A DNA stretch of 64,000 nt from contig NZ_JONN01000001.1 in NCBI RefSeq assembly GCF_000711715.1, forward strand, positions 868,001-932,000, written 5' to 3'. The DNA is from Sphingomonas astaxanthinifaciens DSM 22298 (GTDB lineage Bacteria > Pseudomonadota > Alphaproteobacteria > Sphingomonadales > Sphingomonadaceae). The translations under genes and the position numbers were made by a program. Every line of letters begins with the position of its first letter. The stretch's first letter is position 1. Under the pieces are notes generated by a model. The model ran no database searches. It had not been told where the DNA came from and was given only the letters and a program-made list of their open reading frames with translations. Shown here piece after piece: positions 1 to 11,401 of this stretch.

Positions 1-548
1 GCGACCGCTTTCAGGCCATTGGCCTCGAGCGTCGCCCCGGTCGAGACGAGGTCGCAGATGAAGGGCGCGATCCGGAGGCGCGGGGCAAGCTCGACCGCAC
101 CGTTCATCTTGACCACGGTCGCGGTCACGCCCTGTTCCTCGAGCCAGCGGGCGACGATGCGCGGATAGGACGTCGCGATGCGCTGGCCTTCGAGGCTTTG
201 CGGGCCCTCCCACGCGCTGGCCTCGGGCGCGGCGAGCTTGAGCGAGCAGCGCGCGGTGCCGAGCGGGGCGACGACCTCCACGGCCGGCTCGCCCGAGGAC
301 AGGCGGAATTCCTCGAGCACATTGCCGCCGACGATCCCGAATTCGCACACGCCGTCGGCGACGAAGGTGGGGATGTCGTCGTCACGCACGAACATAATGT
401 CGGCGGGGAAATTCTCGACCCGGGCGGTCAGCGCATTGCGGCCGTTCTGCAGGCGCAGGCCCGCATCCTTGAGCAGCTCGCGGCTGGTGTCGCTGAGGCG
501 CCCGTTCTTCTGGATCGCGATGTGCAGGCGGTCGGCATCAACGAGCAT
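1..548 (-). CDS. hisG: ATP phosphoribosyltransferase HisG, partial (3' end outside window)
   Basis: First enzyme of histidine biosynthesis: it joins ATP and PRPP to give phosphoribosyl-ATP in the cytosol. About 182 residues are visible from the ATG at 548-546; the C-terminus lies beyond the window. The N-terminal QKNGRLSD motif (residues 13-20), RDDDIP (55-60) and the GIVGGNVLEE block are typical of the long, HisZ-independent HisG of about 300 residues. The start overlaps the end of yerC by 11 bp, so the two are probably translationally coupled. The long form is inferred from the N-terminus only, because the regulatory C-terminal domain is not visible. Confidence 0.93.
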   Translation of the reverse strand, partial: MLVDADRLHIAIQKNGRLSDTSRELLKDAGLRLQNGRNALTARVENFPADIMFVRDDDIPTFVADGVCEFGIVGGNVLEEFRLSSGEPAVEVVAPLGTARCSLKLAAPEASAWEGPQSLEGQRIATSYPRIVARWLEEQGVTATVVKMNGAVELAPRLRIAPFICDLVSTGATLEANGLKAV

Positions 549-870
549 CGTTCGGCTCCTCAAGCCGGTCGATCGCCGCGCGATAGCCGAGGTTCTTCTC
601 CTGGCGGAGGAAGCGGGCGACGCGGACGATGGTGGTGGTCGAGACGCCGGTGGCGTCATGGATGTCGCGATAGCTGAGGTCGGTGCCGTCGAGCAGGCGG
701 GCGACGTGCCAGCGCTCGGCGAGCGTCCGGATTTCCTGCGGGGTGCAGAGGTCGCTCAGCAGCCGCGCCATTTCCTCGGCATTGCCGGGCGTCAGCAGCG
801 CGCGGCAAAGGTCCTCGGTGAGCGCGTCGCCGTCGCGGGTGGGGGCGGGAGGGGTGATTGCTTGTTCCAT
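538..870 (-). CDS. TrpR-like YerC/YecD family DNA-binding protein
   Basis: A 110-residue protein of the TrpR/YerC family. It has a helix-turn-helix around residues 50-95, including the recognition-helix-like VSTTTIVRVARFL, and the NLGYRAAIDRL ending usual in alphaproteobacterial YerC. The ligand and target are not known for this family. Translation most likely begins at ATG 870; an upstream in-frame extension lies in non-coding sequence. It sits between a TonB-domain gene and hisG, overlapping hisG by 11 bp, which suggests co-transcription with histidine biosynthesis. Whether it regulates hisG is only an inference. Confidence 0.82.
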   Translation of the reverse strand: MEQAITPPAPTRDGDALTEDLCRALLTPGNAEEMARLLSDLCTPQEIRTLAERWHVARLLDGTDLSYRDIHDATGVSTTTIVRVARFLRQEKNLGYRAAIDRLEEPNDAR

Positions 871-916
871 CGTGCTAATACGCTGAAACGTGCAAATAGG
901 CGCGAAGGCCGGACTG

Positions 917-1444
917 TCAACCCTCGGGCAGCACCCACCGAACGCGCGAGCTGATGGTGCCGGTGACCGCCACGCCATTGCCGTCGGTCGCGGGGGTGGC
1001 GCGGACCCGCGACAGGAAGATCCGGCAGGTTGTCTGGTCGAGCGTCGCCGAGCCGCTGCTCTCGGTGACGTCGCACTGCCGCGGCCGCCCGGTGGCGTCG
1101 ATCGTCAGGCGGAAGGCGGTGGTCCCCTGCTCTTCGCGGCGGATGGCGTCGGCGGGATAATCGTCGGTGCCGATGACCCCGGCAAGATCGGCGCGCGCCG
1201 GGCTTCCCCCGGGGACGACGGGGGCGACCACCACCGGGGGCGGCGCTGGCCGCGGCGGAGGTGGCGGCGCTTCCTGCGCGACCGGGTGCGCGGGCCGGGG
1301 CGGCGGGTCGGGCAGGTCGACGTCCTGCATCCAGCCCCAGACGGCGAAAGCGACAATGGCGGCCAGCAGCACGGCGAGGACGGTCTGCTTGCCCGAACCG
1401 CCCGGCTGGATCGGGCCCGGTAGCTTGTCTCGTCCCATCGCCAT
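917..1444 (-). CDS. TonB C-terminal domain protein
   Basis: A 175-residue inner-membrane-anchored protein. It has one transmembrane helix (residues about 20-38), a Pro-rich periplasmic linker (45-80) and a TonB-type C-terminal domain (about 95-172) containing two cysteines (124 and 140) that could form a disulfide. The ATG at 1444 is chosen because AGGGGA lies six bases upstream; a second ATG follows at 1438. It is shorter than canonical TonB and no exbB or exbD is adjacent, so it may be an accessory TonB-like protein rather than the main energiser. The leader carries a strong hairpin (1465-1498). Confidence 0.75.
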   Translation of the reverse strand: MAMGRDKLPGPIQPGGSGKQTVLAVLLAAIVAFAVWGWMQDVDLPDPPPRPAHPVAQEAPPPPPRPAPPPVVVAPVVPGGSPARADLAGVIGTDDYPADAIRREEQGTTAFRLTIDATGRPRQCDVTESSGSATLDQTTCRIFLSRVRATPATDGNGVAVTGTISSRVRWVLPEG

Positions 1445-1464
1445 CGCTTTCCCCTGACAGGCAA

Positions 1465-1498
1465 ACGCCCGGGCCACTCGTGAGAGCGACCCGGGCGT
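1465..1498 (-). promoter_or_regulatory. Hairpin in leader of the TonB-domain gene
   Basis: Perfect 9-bp arms, ACGCCCGGG at 1465-1473 and CCCGGGCGT at 1490-1498, enclose a 16-base loop. On the minus strand the stem is followed by TTTGCC and then the ribosome binding site of the TonB-domain gene, about 20 bases before its ATG. This could be an attenuator or a terminator of upstream transcription. No known riboswitch was recognised. The rest of 1499-1702 holds the divergent proS promoter region and no gene that I can see. Confidence 0.45.
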
Positions 1499-1702
1499 CC
1501 TGCGTGACGATTGCTCGTCAACCCCCTTGGACCGTTCGCGGCAGGAGTATGCCGCGGCTTGGAGCCCGATTGCTGCCGTGATTCGAGCCACTTGTCATCA
1601 GGCGTCGGCAAACTGCGTCAAGTTTGCACAATTGCTGTGGCGGAGAGGACACAGCCCCTCGTGCGATTGCCTGTTCATCGGCCCGCCTCTAGGGGAGGGC
1701 CC

Positions 1703-3025
1703 ATGCGCCTTTCCCAAGCCTTTCTCCCCGTCCTCAAGGAAAGCCCAAGCGACGCCCAGATCGTCAGCCACAAGCTGATGCTGCGCGCCGGGCTCGTCCG
1801 CCAGACCGCCGCCGGAATCTATGCCTGGCTGCCGCTGGGCTTACGCGTCCTCAACAAGATCGAGCAGATCGTCCGCGAGGAGCAGGACAAGGCCGGCGCG
1901 ATCGAGCTCCTCATGCCGACGCTGCAGAGCGCGGACCTGTGGCGGCAGAGCGGGCGCTATGACGCCTACGGCCCCGAGATGCTGCGCATCCGCGACCGCC
2001 ACGACCGCGAGATCCTCTATGGACCCACCAACGAGGAGATGATCACCGCGCTGTTCGCGGCCGAGACCACCAGCTACCGCCAGCTGCCGCGCACGCTCTA
2101 CCACATCCAGTGGAAGTTCCGCGACGAGGTCCGCCCGCGCTTCGGCGTGATGCGCGGCCGCGAGTTCCTGATGAAGGACGCCTACAGCTTCGACCTCGAC
2201 GAGGCAGGCGCAAGGCTCAGCTATTACAAACAGATGCTGGCCTATCTTCGCACCTTCCAGCGGATGGGCATCCAGGCGGTGCCGATGCGCGCGGCCAATG
2301 GCCCGATCGGCGGCGACCTCAGCCACGAGTTCATCGTGCTTGCCCCCACCGGCGAGAGCGAGGTCTTCTACGACAGCGCCTATGACAGTTTCGACTGGAG
2401 CCAGGCCGAGCTCAACTACGCCGACGAGGCCGGGCTGAAGGGTCTGTTCGACCGGGTCAACAATACCTACGCGGCGACCGACGAGACGCATGACGAGGAG
2501 GCTTGGGCCAAGCTCCCCGAGGCCAGCCGCCGCACCGGCCGGGGCATCGAGGTCGGGCACATCTTCTATTTCGGTACCAAGTACAGCGAATCGATGGGGC
2601 TCAAGGTCTCCGGGCCCGACGGCACCAACGTCGTGCCGCACATGGGCAGCTACGGCGTCGGCGTGTCGCGCCTGGTCGGCGCGATCATCGAGGCGAGCCA
2701 CGACGACAATGGCATCGTCTGGCCCGAGGCGGTGGCGCCCTGGGCGGTCGGCCTCGTCACCATGCGCGGCGATGATGCGGCCTCGCAGCAGGCGGCGGGG
2801 GACCTCTATGACCAGCTCACCGCGGCCGGGGTCGAGGTGCTCTACGACGACCGCGACGAGCGCGGCGGGGCCAAGCTTGCGGGCATGGACCTGATGGGAA
2901 TCCCGAAGCAGCTGATCCTCGGGCCCCGCGGGCTCGCCGCCGGGACGGTCGAGCTCAAGGACCGCCGGACCGGCGAGAAGGAAGAGATTTCGATCGAGAG
3001 CGCGCTCGCGAGGCTCACCGCATGA
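1703..3025 (+). CDS. proS: Prolyl-tRNA synthetase, short alphaproteobacterial type
   Basis: Charges tRNA-Pro with proline. The protein has 440 residues, the length of the alphaproteobacterial ProRS that lacks the internal editing (INS) domain; the common bacterial enzyme has about 570. Class II motif 2 ([13 protein letters not shown]) begins near residue 139 and motif 3 ([10 protein letters not shown]) near 318. The ATG at 1703 follows AGGGGAGGG; an upstream extension in the same frame is non-coding. The stop overlaps the lolC/E start as ATGA, so proS heads an operon with the lipoprotein transporter. Mischarged tRNA would have to be edited in trans by a protein not in this window. Confidence 0.96.
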   Translation: MRLSQAFLPVLKESPSDAQIVSHKLMLRAGLVRQTAAGIYAWLPLGLRVLNKIEQIVREEQDKAGAIELLMPTLQSADLWRQSGRYDAYGPEMLRIRDRHDREILYGPTNEEMITALFAAETTSYRQLPRTLYHIQWKFRDEVRPRFGVMRGREFLMKDAYSFDLDEAGARLSYYKQMLAYLRTFQRMGIQAVPMRAANGPIGGDLSHEFIVLAPTGESEVFYDSAYDSFDWSQAELNYADEAGLKGLFDRVNNTYAATDETHDEEAWAKLPEASRRTGRGIEVGHIFYFGTKYSESMGLKVSGPDGTNVVPHMGSYGVGVSRLVGAIIEASHDDNGIVWPEAVAPWAVGLVTMRGDDAASQQAAGDLYDQLTAAGVEVLYDDRDERGGAKLAGMDLMGIPKQLILGPRGLAAGTVELKDRRTGEKEEISIESALARLTA

Positions 3026-4278
3026 TCCTCAACCGCTACGAGCGGATCATCGCCAAGCGCTATCTCCTCCCCGGCAAGGGCGAGGGCGAGCGCTTCATCT
3101 TCCTCGTCTCGATGATCAGCCTCGGCGCGGTCGCGCTCGGCGTTGCCGCGCTGATCATCGTGATGAGCGTGATGAACGGCTTCCGCGCCGAGCTGTTCGA
3201 GAAGACCGCGGGCCTCAACGGCCATGCGATCCTGACCGGCTATGACGGGCGCATCACCGGCTGGCAGCAGGTCGCCGCCGCCGCGGCCAAGGTGCCCGGG
3301 GTGACCTCGGCGCTGCCGCTGATCGAGCAGCCGCTCATGGCCAGCGCCAATGGCCGGGTCGAGGGCGTGCTGGTGCGCGGCATGCGGGTCCAGGACATTA
3401 CCGGCAATCCGGTGCTGACCGGCGGGGTCAAGAGCGGGAGCCTGTCGAACCTCAAGCCCGGCTGCAACTGTGTCGCCATCGGCACCCGGCTCGCCGCCCA
3501 GCTTGGCACCTTTCCCGGCGCCGAGATCAGCCTGATCAGCCCGGAAGGGCGCGACACCCCGATCGGGACCGTGCCGCGGATCGTCAGCTACACCGTCGCC
3601 GCGACCTTCGAGGTCGGCGTCTACGATTACGACAATGCCTTCGTCATCATGCCGATGGAGGAAGCGCAGACCTACATGATGCTCGGCGACGCGGTCTCGA
3701 ACATCGAGCTCAAGGTCACCGATCCCGACAAGGTCGACCGGCAGATGCCCGCGCTCCGCCAGATCATCGCCGGGCGCGGCGAGGCGACCGACTGGCGCGG
3801 CATGAATGCCGCCATCTTCGAGGCCCTCGAGGTCGAGCGGGTGGCGATGTTCGTGGTCCTCAGCCTCATCATCCTCGTCGCGGTGTTCAACATCCTCTCC
3901 TCGCTGATCATGCTGGTCCGCGCCAAGACCCGCGACATCGCGATCTTGCGGACCATGGGCGCGAGCCGGAAGGGCATGATGAAGGTGTTCGTGACGGTGG
4001 GGACGACCATCGGCACCCTGGGCATCCTCCTCGGGCTGATCCTCGGCGCGGTGTTCCTGTTCTTCCGCCAGCCGCTGGTGAACGCGATCCAGTGGCTGAC
4101 CGGCCAGAATTTGTGGGACCCGAGCGTGCGCTTCCTCTCCGAACTGCCGAGCAAGACCGATCCGGTCGAGGTGACCGTGATCGTGCTGACCGCCTTCGTG
4201 CTCAGTTTCCTCTCGACGCTCTACCCGGCGTGGAAGGCGGCGAGCACTGACCCCGTGCAGGTGCTGCGTTATGAGTGA
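3022..4278 (+). CDS. Lipoprotein-releasing ABC permease LolC/E (LolF type)
   Basis: Inner-membrane permease that extracts lipoproteins from the inner membrane and hands them to LolA. The protein has 418 residues. The N-terminal helix (about 25-52) carries the family hallmark MSVMNGF, a large periplasmic domain follows, and three C-terminal helices lie at roughly 275-300, 325-352 and 378-400 (FtsX-like). Only one such permease gene is present next to lolD, as in bacteria where a single LolF replaces the LolC/LolE pair and works as a homodimer. It overlaps proS by 4 bp and lolD by 8 bp. Confidence 0.93.
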   Translation: MILNRYERIIAKRYLLPGKGEGERFIFLVSMISLGAVALGVAALIIVMSVMNGFRAELFEKTAGLNGHAILTGYDGRITGWQQVAAAAAKVPGVTSALPLIEQPLMASANGRVEGVLVRGMRVQDITGNPVLTGGVKSGSLSNLKPGCNCVAIGTRLAAQLGTFPGAEISLISPEGRDTPIGTVPRIVSYTVAATFEVGVYDYDNAFVIMPMEEAQTYMMLGDAVSNIELKVTDPDKVDRQMPALRQIIAGRGEATDWRGMNAAIFEALEVERVAMFVVLSLIILVAVFNILSSLIMLVRAKTRDIAILRTMGASRKGMMKVFVTVGTTIGTLGILLGLILGAVFLFFRQPLVNAIQWLTGQNLWDPSVRFLSELPSKTDPVEVTVIVLTAFVLSFLSTLYPAWKAASTDPVQVLRYE

Positions 4279-4966
4279 GGCGGTTCTCGAGACGCGCGGC
4301 CTGCGCCGCGCCTTCACCCAGGGCGACACCACCATCGAGGTGCTGCGCGGGGTCGATCTCGCGGTCCAGCCGGGCGAGATCGTCGCGCTCTTGGGCCCCT
4401 CGGGCTCGGGCAAGTCGACCCTGCTCCAGGCGGTCGGGCTGCTCGAAGGCGGGTTCGAAGGTTCGATCCGGATCAACGGGCGGCAGGCCGAGAAGCTCGA
4501 CACCGACGGGCGGACCGAGCTTCGCCGCGAGGCGCTGGGCTTCGTCTACCAGTTCCACCACCTGCTGCCGGACTTCACCGCGATCGAGAACGTCACCCTG
4601 CCGCAGCTCATCCGCGACGCCGAGCCCGGCCCGGCGCGCGAGCGGGCGATCGCGCTGCTGACCGCACTCGGCCTCGGCCACCGGCTCGACCATCGCCCGG
4701 CCAAGCTGTCGGGCGGCGAGCAGCAGCGCGTCGCGGTCGCCCGCGCGCTCGCCAACCGCCCGCCGCTGGTGCTCGCCGACGAGCCGACCGGCAATCTCGA
4801 CGAGCATACCGCCGACGTGGTGCTGGCCGAGTTCCTGAGCCTCGTCCGGGGCGAGGGCAGCGCGGCGCTGGTCGCGACCCACAATGAGCGGCTGGCCCGC
4901 AAGATGGACCGGGTGGTGCGGTTGCACGAGGGACAGCTCGAAGAGCTGGGACCAAAACAGGGTTGA
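4271..4966 (+). CDS. lolD: Lipoprotein-releasing ABC transporter ATPase LolD
   Basis: ATPase that powers the lipoprotein-extraction transporter with the preceding permease. The protein has 231 residues, the usual LolD size. Walker A GPSGSGKS lies at 42-49, the signature LSGGEQQR at 146-153, and Walker B LVLADEPT at 166-173, followed by GNLD and a switch histidine in VATHNE. The 8-bp overlap with the permease gene supports co-translation. LolD-family ATPases resemble MacB and FtsE, but the adjacent LolC/E permease decides the assignment. Confidence 0.95.
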   Translation: MSEAVLETRGLRRAFTQGDTTIEVLRGVDLAVQPGEIVALLGPSGSGKSTLLQAVGLLEGGFEGSIRINGRQAEKLDTDGRTELRREALGFVYQFHHLLPDFTAIENVTLPQLIRDAEPGPARERAIALLTALGLGHRLDHRPAKLSGGEQQRVAVARALANRPPLVLADEPTGNLDEHTADVVLAEFLSLVRGEGSAALVATHNERLARKMDRVVRLHEGQLEELGPKQG

Positions 4967-4981
4967 GGCGTTCGGTCGGCC

Positions 4982-6097
4982 ATGGCCAATCGTCCTCCGT
5001 TCGATCGTGATGCCCCGCCGCCGGGCGGTTTCAACCCGCGTTATGACGCGCGCGACCGCGACGAGGGCCCGCGCCTCCGCCGGGACGACCCACGGAGCCG
5101 GCCGGACGAGGAGGATCCCTTCGCCGCTGGACCGCGCGACCGGGCCCGACCCGTGGGGCGCGGAGGCATGCCGCGCTCGACTCTGATCCTGCTCGTGCTC
5201 GGCGGATTGCTGCTCCTGGGCGCCATCATCTTCGGCCTGTCGCTCGGCCGCTCGGGCGCGGGCGACGACAAGCTGGGCGCCAACGCCGAAGGCCAGGAGA
5301 CCAGCGAGGCCGCCGCGGCCGACCCGGGCGCACGCTGCGCTTCCCCGGCGACCGCCGACCTCATCAAGCGCGAGCTTTTCCGCCAGGCTTCCGCCACGCG
5401 CGGGTCGGACCAGACGATGTTCGACCAGCTCGCCGGCTATTCGGCGCTGCGGGTGTCGGGCCCAGTGCTGCGCGAGAAGGATGAGGGGCTCGAGCGGGTG
5501 AGCTGCGGCGCCAGCCTCGCGCTCGACCTGCCGCCGGGCGTGGCGGTGGTCGGCCGCCGGCGGACGCTGACGGCGTCGGTCACCTACGACCTCCAGCCCG
5601 CGACCGATTCAAGCGGCGACGTTCTGGTCCTGCGCGGCGCCGAGGGGATCACCGTCCCGCTCGCGACCCTGGCCCGGAGCGGGAGCCAGCCGGCACCGGT
5701 GCCGATCCCGGCCGCGCCGGTGACGGACGAGGCCGCGCCGTCCGAACCGGCGCCCGAGGCCGATCCTGCGCCGCCGCCGCCGCCGGTGCCGGCCGAACCC
5801 GCCCCGGTGACCAGCGCCTCGCGGCCGAGCTTCAACTGCGCCCGGGCGCGGACCTCGGGCGAAGTGGCGGTTTGCGGGAGCGACAGCCTCGCCGCGCTCG
5901 ACCGGCAGATGGCGAGCTTCTACGTCCAGGCGTTGCGCGATGCCGACCCCGCCCAGCGCGCGCTCCTCCAGCGCACCCGCGACCGCTTTCTCGCCTTCCG
6001 CGACCGCTGCGACAACGACCGCTGCATCGCCGATGCCTATCGCGGGCGGATCAGCGAGATCCGCGACATCGTCGATGGGCGGTGGCGGGGGAATTAG
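4982..6097 (+). CDS. Membrane-anchored protein with C-terminal LprI/DUF1311-like domain
   Basis: A 371-residue protein of unknown function. A charged, Asp/Arg-rich cytoplasmic N-terminus (1-62) is followed by one transmembrane helix (about 66-88), a periplasmic domain, a Pro/Ala/Glu-rich linker (about 245-285) and a Cys-containing C-terminal domain. The C-terminal pattern (FNCARA..., EVAVC, LAALDRQMASFY, then two more cysteines) matches the LprI/DUF1311 group, some members of which are lysozyme inhibitors. Inhibition of lysozyme here is not shown. It lies 15 bp after lolD and is probably part of that operon. Confidence 0.7.
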   Translation: MANRPPFDRDAPPPGGFNPRYDARDRDEGPRLRRDDPRSRPDEEDPFAAGPRDRARPVGRGGMPRSTLILLVLGGLLLLGAIIFGLSLGRSGAGDDKLGANAEGQETSEAAAADPGARCASPATADLIKRELFRQASATRGSDQTMFDQLAGYSALRVSGPVLREKDEGLERVSCGASLALDLPPGVAVVGRRRTLTASVTYDLQPATDSSGDVLVLRGAEGITVPLATLARSGSQPAPVPIPAAPVTDEAAPSEPAPEADPAPPPPPVPAEPAPVTSASRPSFNCARARTSGEVAVCGSDSLAALDRQMASFYVQALRDADPAQRALLQRTRDRFLAFRDRCDNDRCIADAYRGRISEIRDIVDGRWRGN

Positions 6098-6166
6098 ACG
6101 ACACAGTTGGGGATAAGTCGCGCCCTTCCGCTTCCCTAGGCGCACCCCCATTTGCTATCCCGAACC

Positions 6167-9622
<3,456 letters not shown>

Positions 9623-9627
9623 AAAGG

Positions 9628-9704
9628 CGTCGTCCCGGCGAAGGCCGGGACCTCAGGAGGCTTGGCGCCGATTGCCTGAGGTTCCTGCCTACGCAGGGAC
9701 GACG
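9628..9704. repeat. Imperfect inverted repeat (30-bp arms) after dnaE
   Basis: The arms at 9628-9657 and 9675-9704 pair with four mismatches in 30 bases and enclose 17 bases. The outer ends read CGTCGTCCC and GGGACGACG. It lies between the convergent dnaE and hemerythrin genes and could terminate both. A half-copy of the right arm sits at 17363-17390, also between convergent genes, so this is probably a dispersed REP-like intergenic element rather than a dnaE-specific signal. Confidence 0.7.
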
Positions 9705-9726
9705 GTGATGGACGGCCCTAGCGGGC

Positions 9727-10368
9727 TCAGTTCATCTTCATGCCTTCCTTGTTCATGAGCGACGTGATCCTGGCGTTCTGCTCCTCGCTCATCGCGGCAC
9801 GGAAGCGCGGGAAGACCTGCTCTTCCTCCATCCGCGCATGTTCCTCGATGAGTGCGCGGAACTCGCGCACGGTCGGCAGGAAATCAGCCGAATCCTTTTC
9901 CATGTTCTCAAGGCGATAGAGGAAGGTCTTCACATAGCCATGCTCATGCTCGAGATGGTCGGCATCGACCGTCTCATTGGCCTGGCGAAGCGCGGGATAG
10001 ACCACCTGCTCCTCCTGATGGGCATGCTTGTTGAGCGCATAATGGAGCGCCTTGACCAGCGCGGTGCGCTTGCCGGTCTCGTCGTCCGCGGTCGCCAGCA
10101 GGAGGTCGAACTTGGCGAGCGTCGCCTTGTGCTCGAGCTTGAGGATCTCGTCCCAGGCATTGCCGGCCATCATCGATTCCGACGTCTGCTGGAGGAACTT
10201 GCGGGCCCAGTTGGCGCCGATCCCGATCGCCGCGCCGGCCGCCAGCGCGCCGAGCAGGGGCGCGGCGCCATCCTTGCCGCCGAAGGAGAAAGCGGAGCGC
10301 TCGCGGCGCGCCTCGCGGTTGTCGGTCTTCTTGCTGTCGCGGGTGCGGCTGTCGTTACGCGTGGCCAT
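9727..10368 (-). CDS. Hemerythrin-like HHE domain protein
   Basis: A 213-residue protein with a basic, Arg/Lys-rich N-terminus, a glycine/alanine-rich hydrophobic stretch (about 38-58, possibly membrane-associated) and a hemerythrin HHE domain (about 75-200). The metal-ligand pattern is LEHKATLAKFD, HAHQEEQVVYP, LEHEHGYV and EEHARMEEEQVFPRF, expected to bind a di-iron centre. Function within this family (oxygen, NO or redox sensing, or protection) cannot be decided from sequence. ATG 10368 is preferred over the GTG six bases upstream because GGGAG then lies seven bases away. A GGAAC-N17-CGTT promoter lies about 38 bases upstream, suggesting general stress control. Confidence 0.85.
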   Translation of the reverse strand: MATRNDSRTRDSKKTDNREARRERSAFSFGGKDGAAPLLGALAAGAAIGIGANWARKFLQQTSESMMAGNAWDEILKLEHKATLAKFDLLLATADDETGKRTALVKALHYALNKHAHQEEQVVYPALRQANETVDADHLEHEHGYVKTFLYRLENMEKDSADFLPTVREFRALIEEHARMEEEQVFPRFRAAMSEEQNARITSLMNKEGMKMN

Positions 10369-10405
10369 GGTCACTCTCCCTGGGTCGTCGAAAACCCGGG
10401 AAGCA

Positions 10406-10431
10406 AACGGTCGGGCGGGGGTGACCGTTCC
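10406..10431 (-). promoter_or_regulatory. Candidate EcfG (general stress) promoter of the hemerythrin gene
   Basis: On the minus strand GGAAC (10431-10427) and CGTT (10409-10406) are separated by 17 bases, matching the alphaproteobacterial EcfG consensus GGAAC-N16/17-CGTT. The ATG of the hemerythrin gene follows 38 bases after the -10 element. Confidence 0.6.
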
Positions 10432-10451
10432 TGTTGCGACGAACCTTTGCG

Positions 10452-11390
10452 CTAGATCGCATTACCTTCCGGCTCGGCGGGCTCCGGCGCCGGTTCCTCG
10501 GGCGGGGGCGGCTCGCTGACCGGTTCGGCGGGCGGCGGGGCGGCCTCGGGAAGCTGGTCGATTACCTCCCGGGGCGGCGCGGGCGGCGGGGTCGCGGTCT
10601 CGACGTCCTCGCCGGGCAGGCTTTCGGGCTTGCGGCTCGGCGGCGGGGCCTTGTCGGCGGGGGCGCTGGTCCCGCGATAGACGCAGGCGTCGAGGCCGTC
10701 GCGGGCGACGATCGCGATGCGGGCGGCAATGCTGTTGCCGTAGCGGCGGGTGAAGCCTTTGGGGGCGATCGCCGCACGGCCCTTCGGCAGCGGCAGGACC
10801 GCCGCCAGCCGGGCCGCCTCGGTGCGGGTCAGCGCGCTCGCGTCATGGCCATAATAGCGTTCGGCCCCGGCATTGACGCCATAGGTGCCGATCCCCGTCT
10901 CGGCGAGATTGAGATAGACCTCTATGATCCGGCGCTTGCCCCAGAGGTGCTCGATGAGGAAGGTGAACCAGGCCTCGAGCCCCTTGCGGGCATAGCCGCC
11001 GCCCTGCCACAGGAAGGCGTTCTTGGCGGTCTGCTGACTGATGGTCGAGCCGCCGCGGATGCGGCCGCCGCTGGCGTTGCGCCGCGCGGCGTCGCTGATC
11101 GCGTCCCAGTCGAAGCCCGAATGGCTGCAGAACTTCGCATCCTCGGCGGCGACCACCGCGCGGACCATGTCGCGGTCGATCGTCTCGAGGTTCATCCACT
11201 GGCGGGTGGCGCCGCGCCCGGCGAGGATGTCGCCGGCCATGGTCGCCGTGATCGGCGGATTGATGAAGCGATAGGCGAGCACCCACAGCACCGAGCCCGC
11301 CAGGAAGGCGACCACCAGCAGCAGCAGGAAGCGGAAGAGCCGGGCCGGAAGCGAGCGGGTGGAGCCGCGGCGGGAGCGGGAGCGAGCCAT
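10452..11390 (-). CDS. mtgA: Monofunctional peptidoglycan transglycosylase MtgA (GT51) with long Pro-rich tail
   Basis: Polymerises lipid II into glycan strands at the inner membrane. The protein has 312 residues. One transmembrane helix (about 20-40) is followed by the GT51 domain (about 60-235). Motif 1 is EDAKFCSHSG with catalytic Glu83, motif 2 is RGGSTISQQ (112-120), motif 3 is RKGLEAW, and motif 4 is KRRIIEVYLN (152-161). No transpeptidase domain follows. Residues from about 241 form a Pro/Ala/Glu-rich tail of some 70 residues that ordinary MtgA (about 240 residues) lacks; it may span the periplasm or bind a partner. Confidence 0.92.
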   Translation of the reverse strand: MARSRSRRGSTRSLPARLFRFLLLLVVAFLAGSVLWVLAYRFINPPITATMAGDILAGRGATRQWMNLETIDRDMVRAVVAAEDAKFCSHSGFDWDAISDAARRNASGGRIRGGSTISQQTAKNAFLWQGGGYARKGLEAWFTFLIEHLWGKRRIIEVYLNLAETGIGTYGVNAGAERYYGHDASALTRTEAARLAAVLPLPKGRAAIAPKGFTRRYGNSIAARIAIVARDGLDACVYRGTSAPADKAPPPSRKPESLPGEDVETATPPPAPPREVIDQLPEAAPPPAEPVSEPPPPEEPAPEPAEPEGNAI

Positions 11391-11401
11391 GGGAAAATCG
11401 G

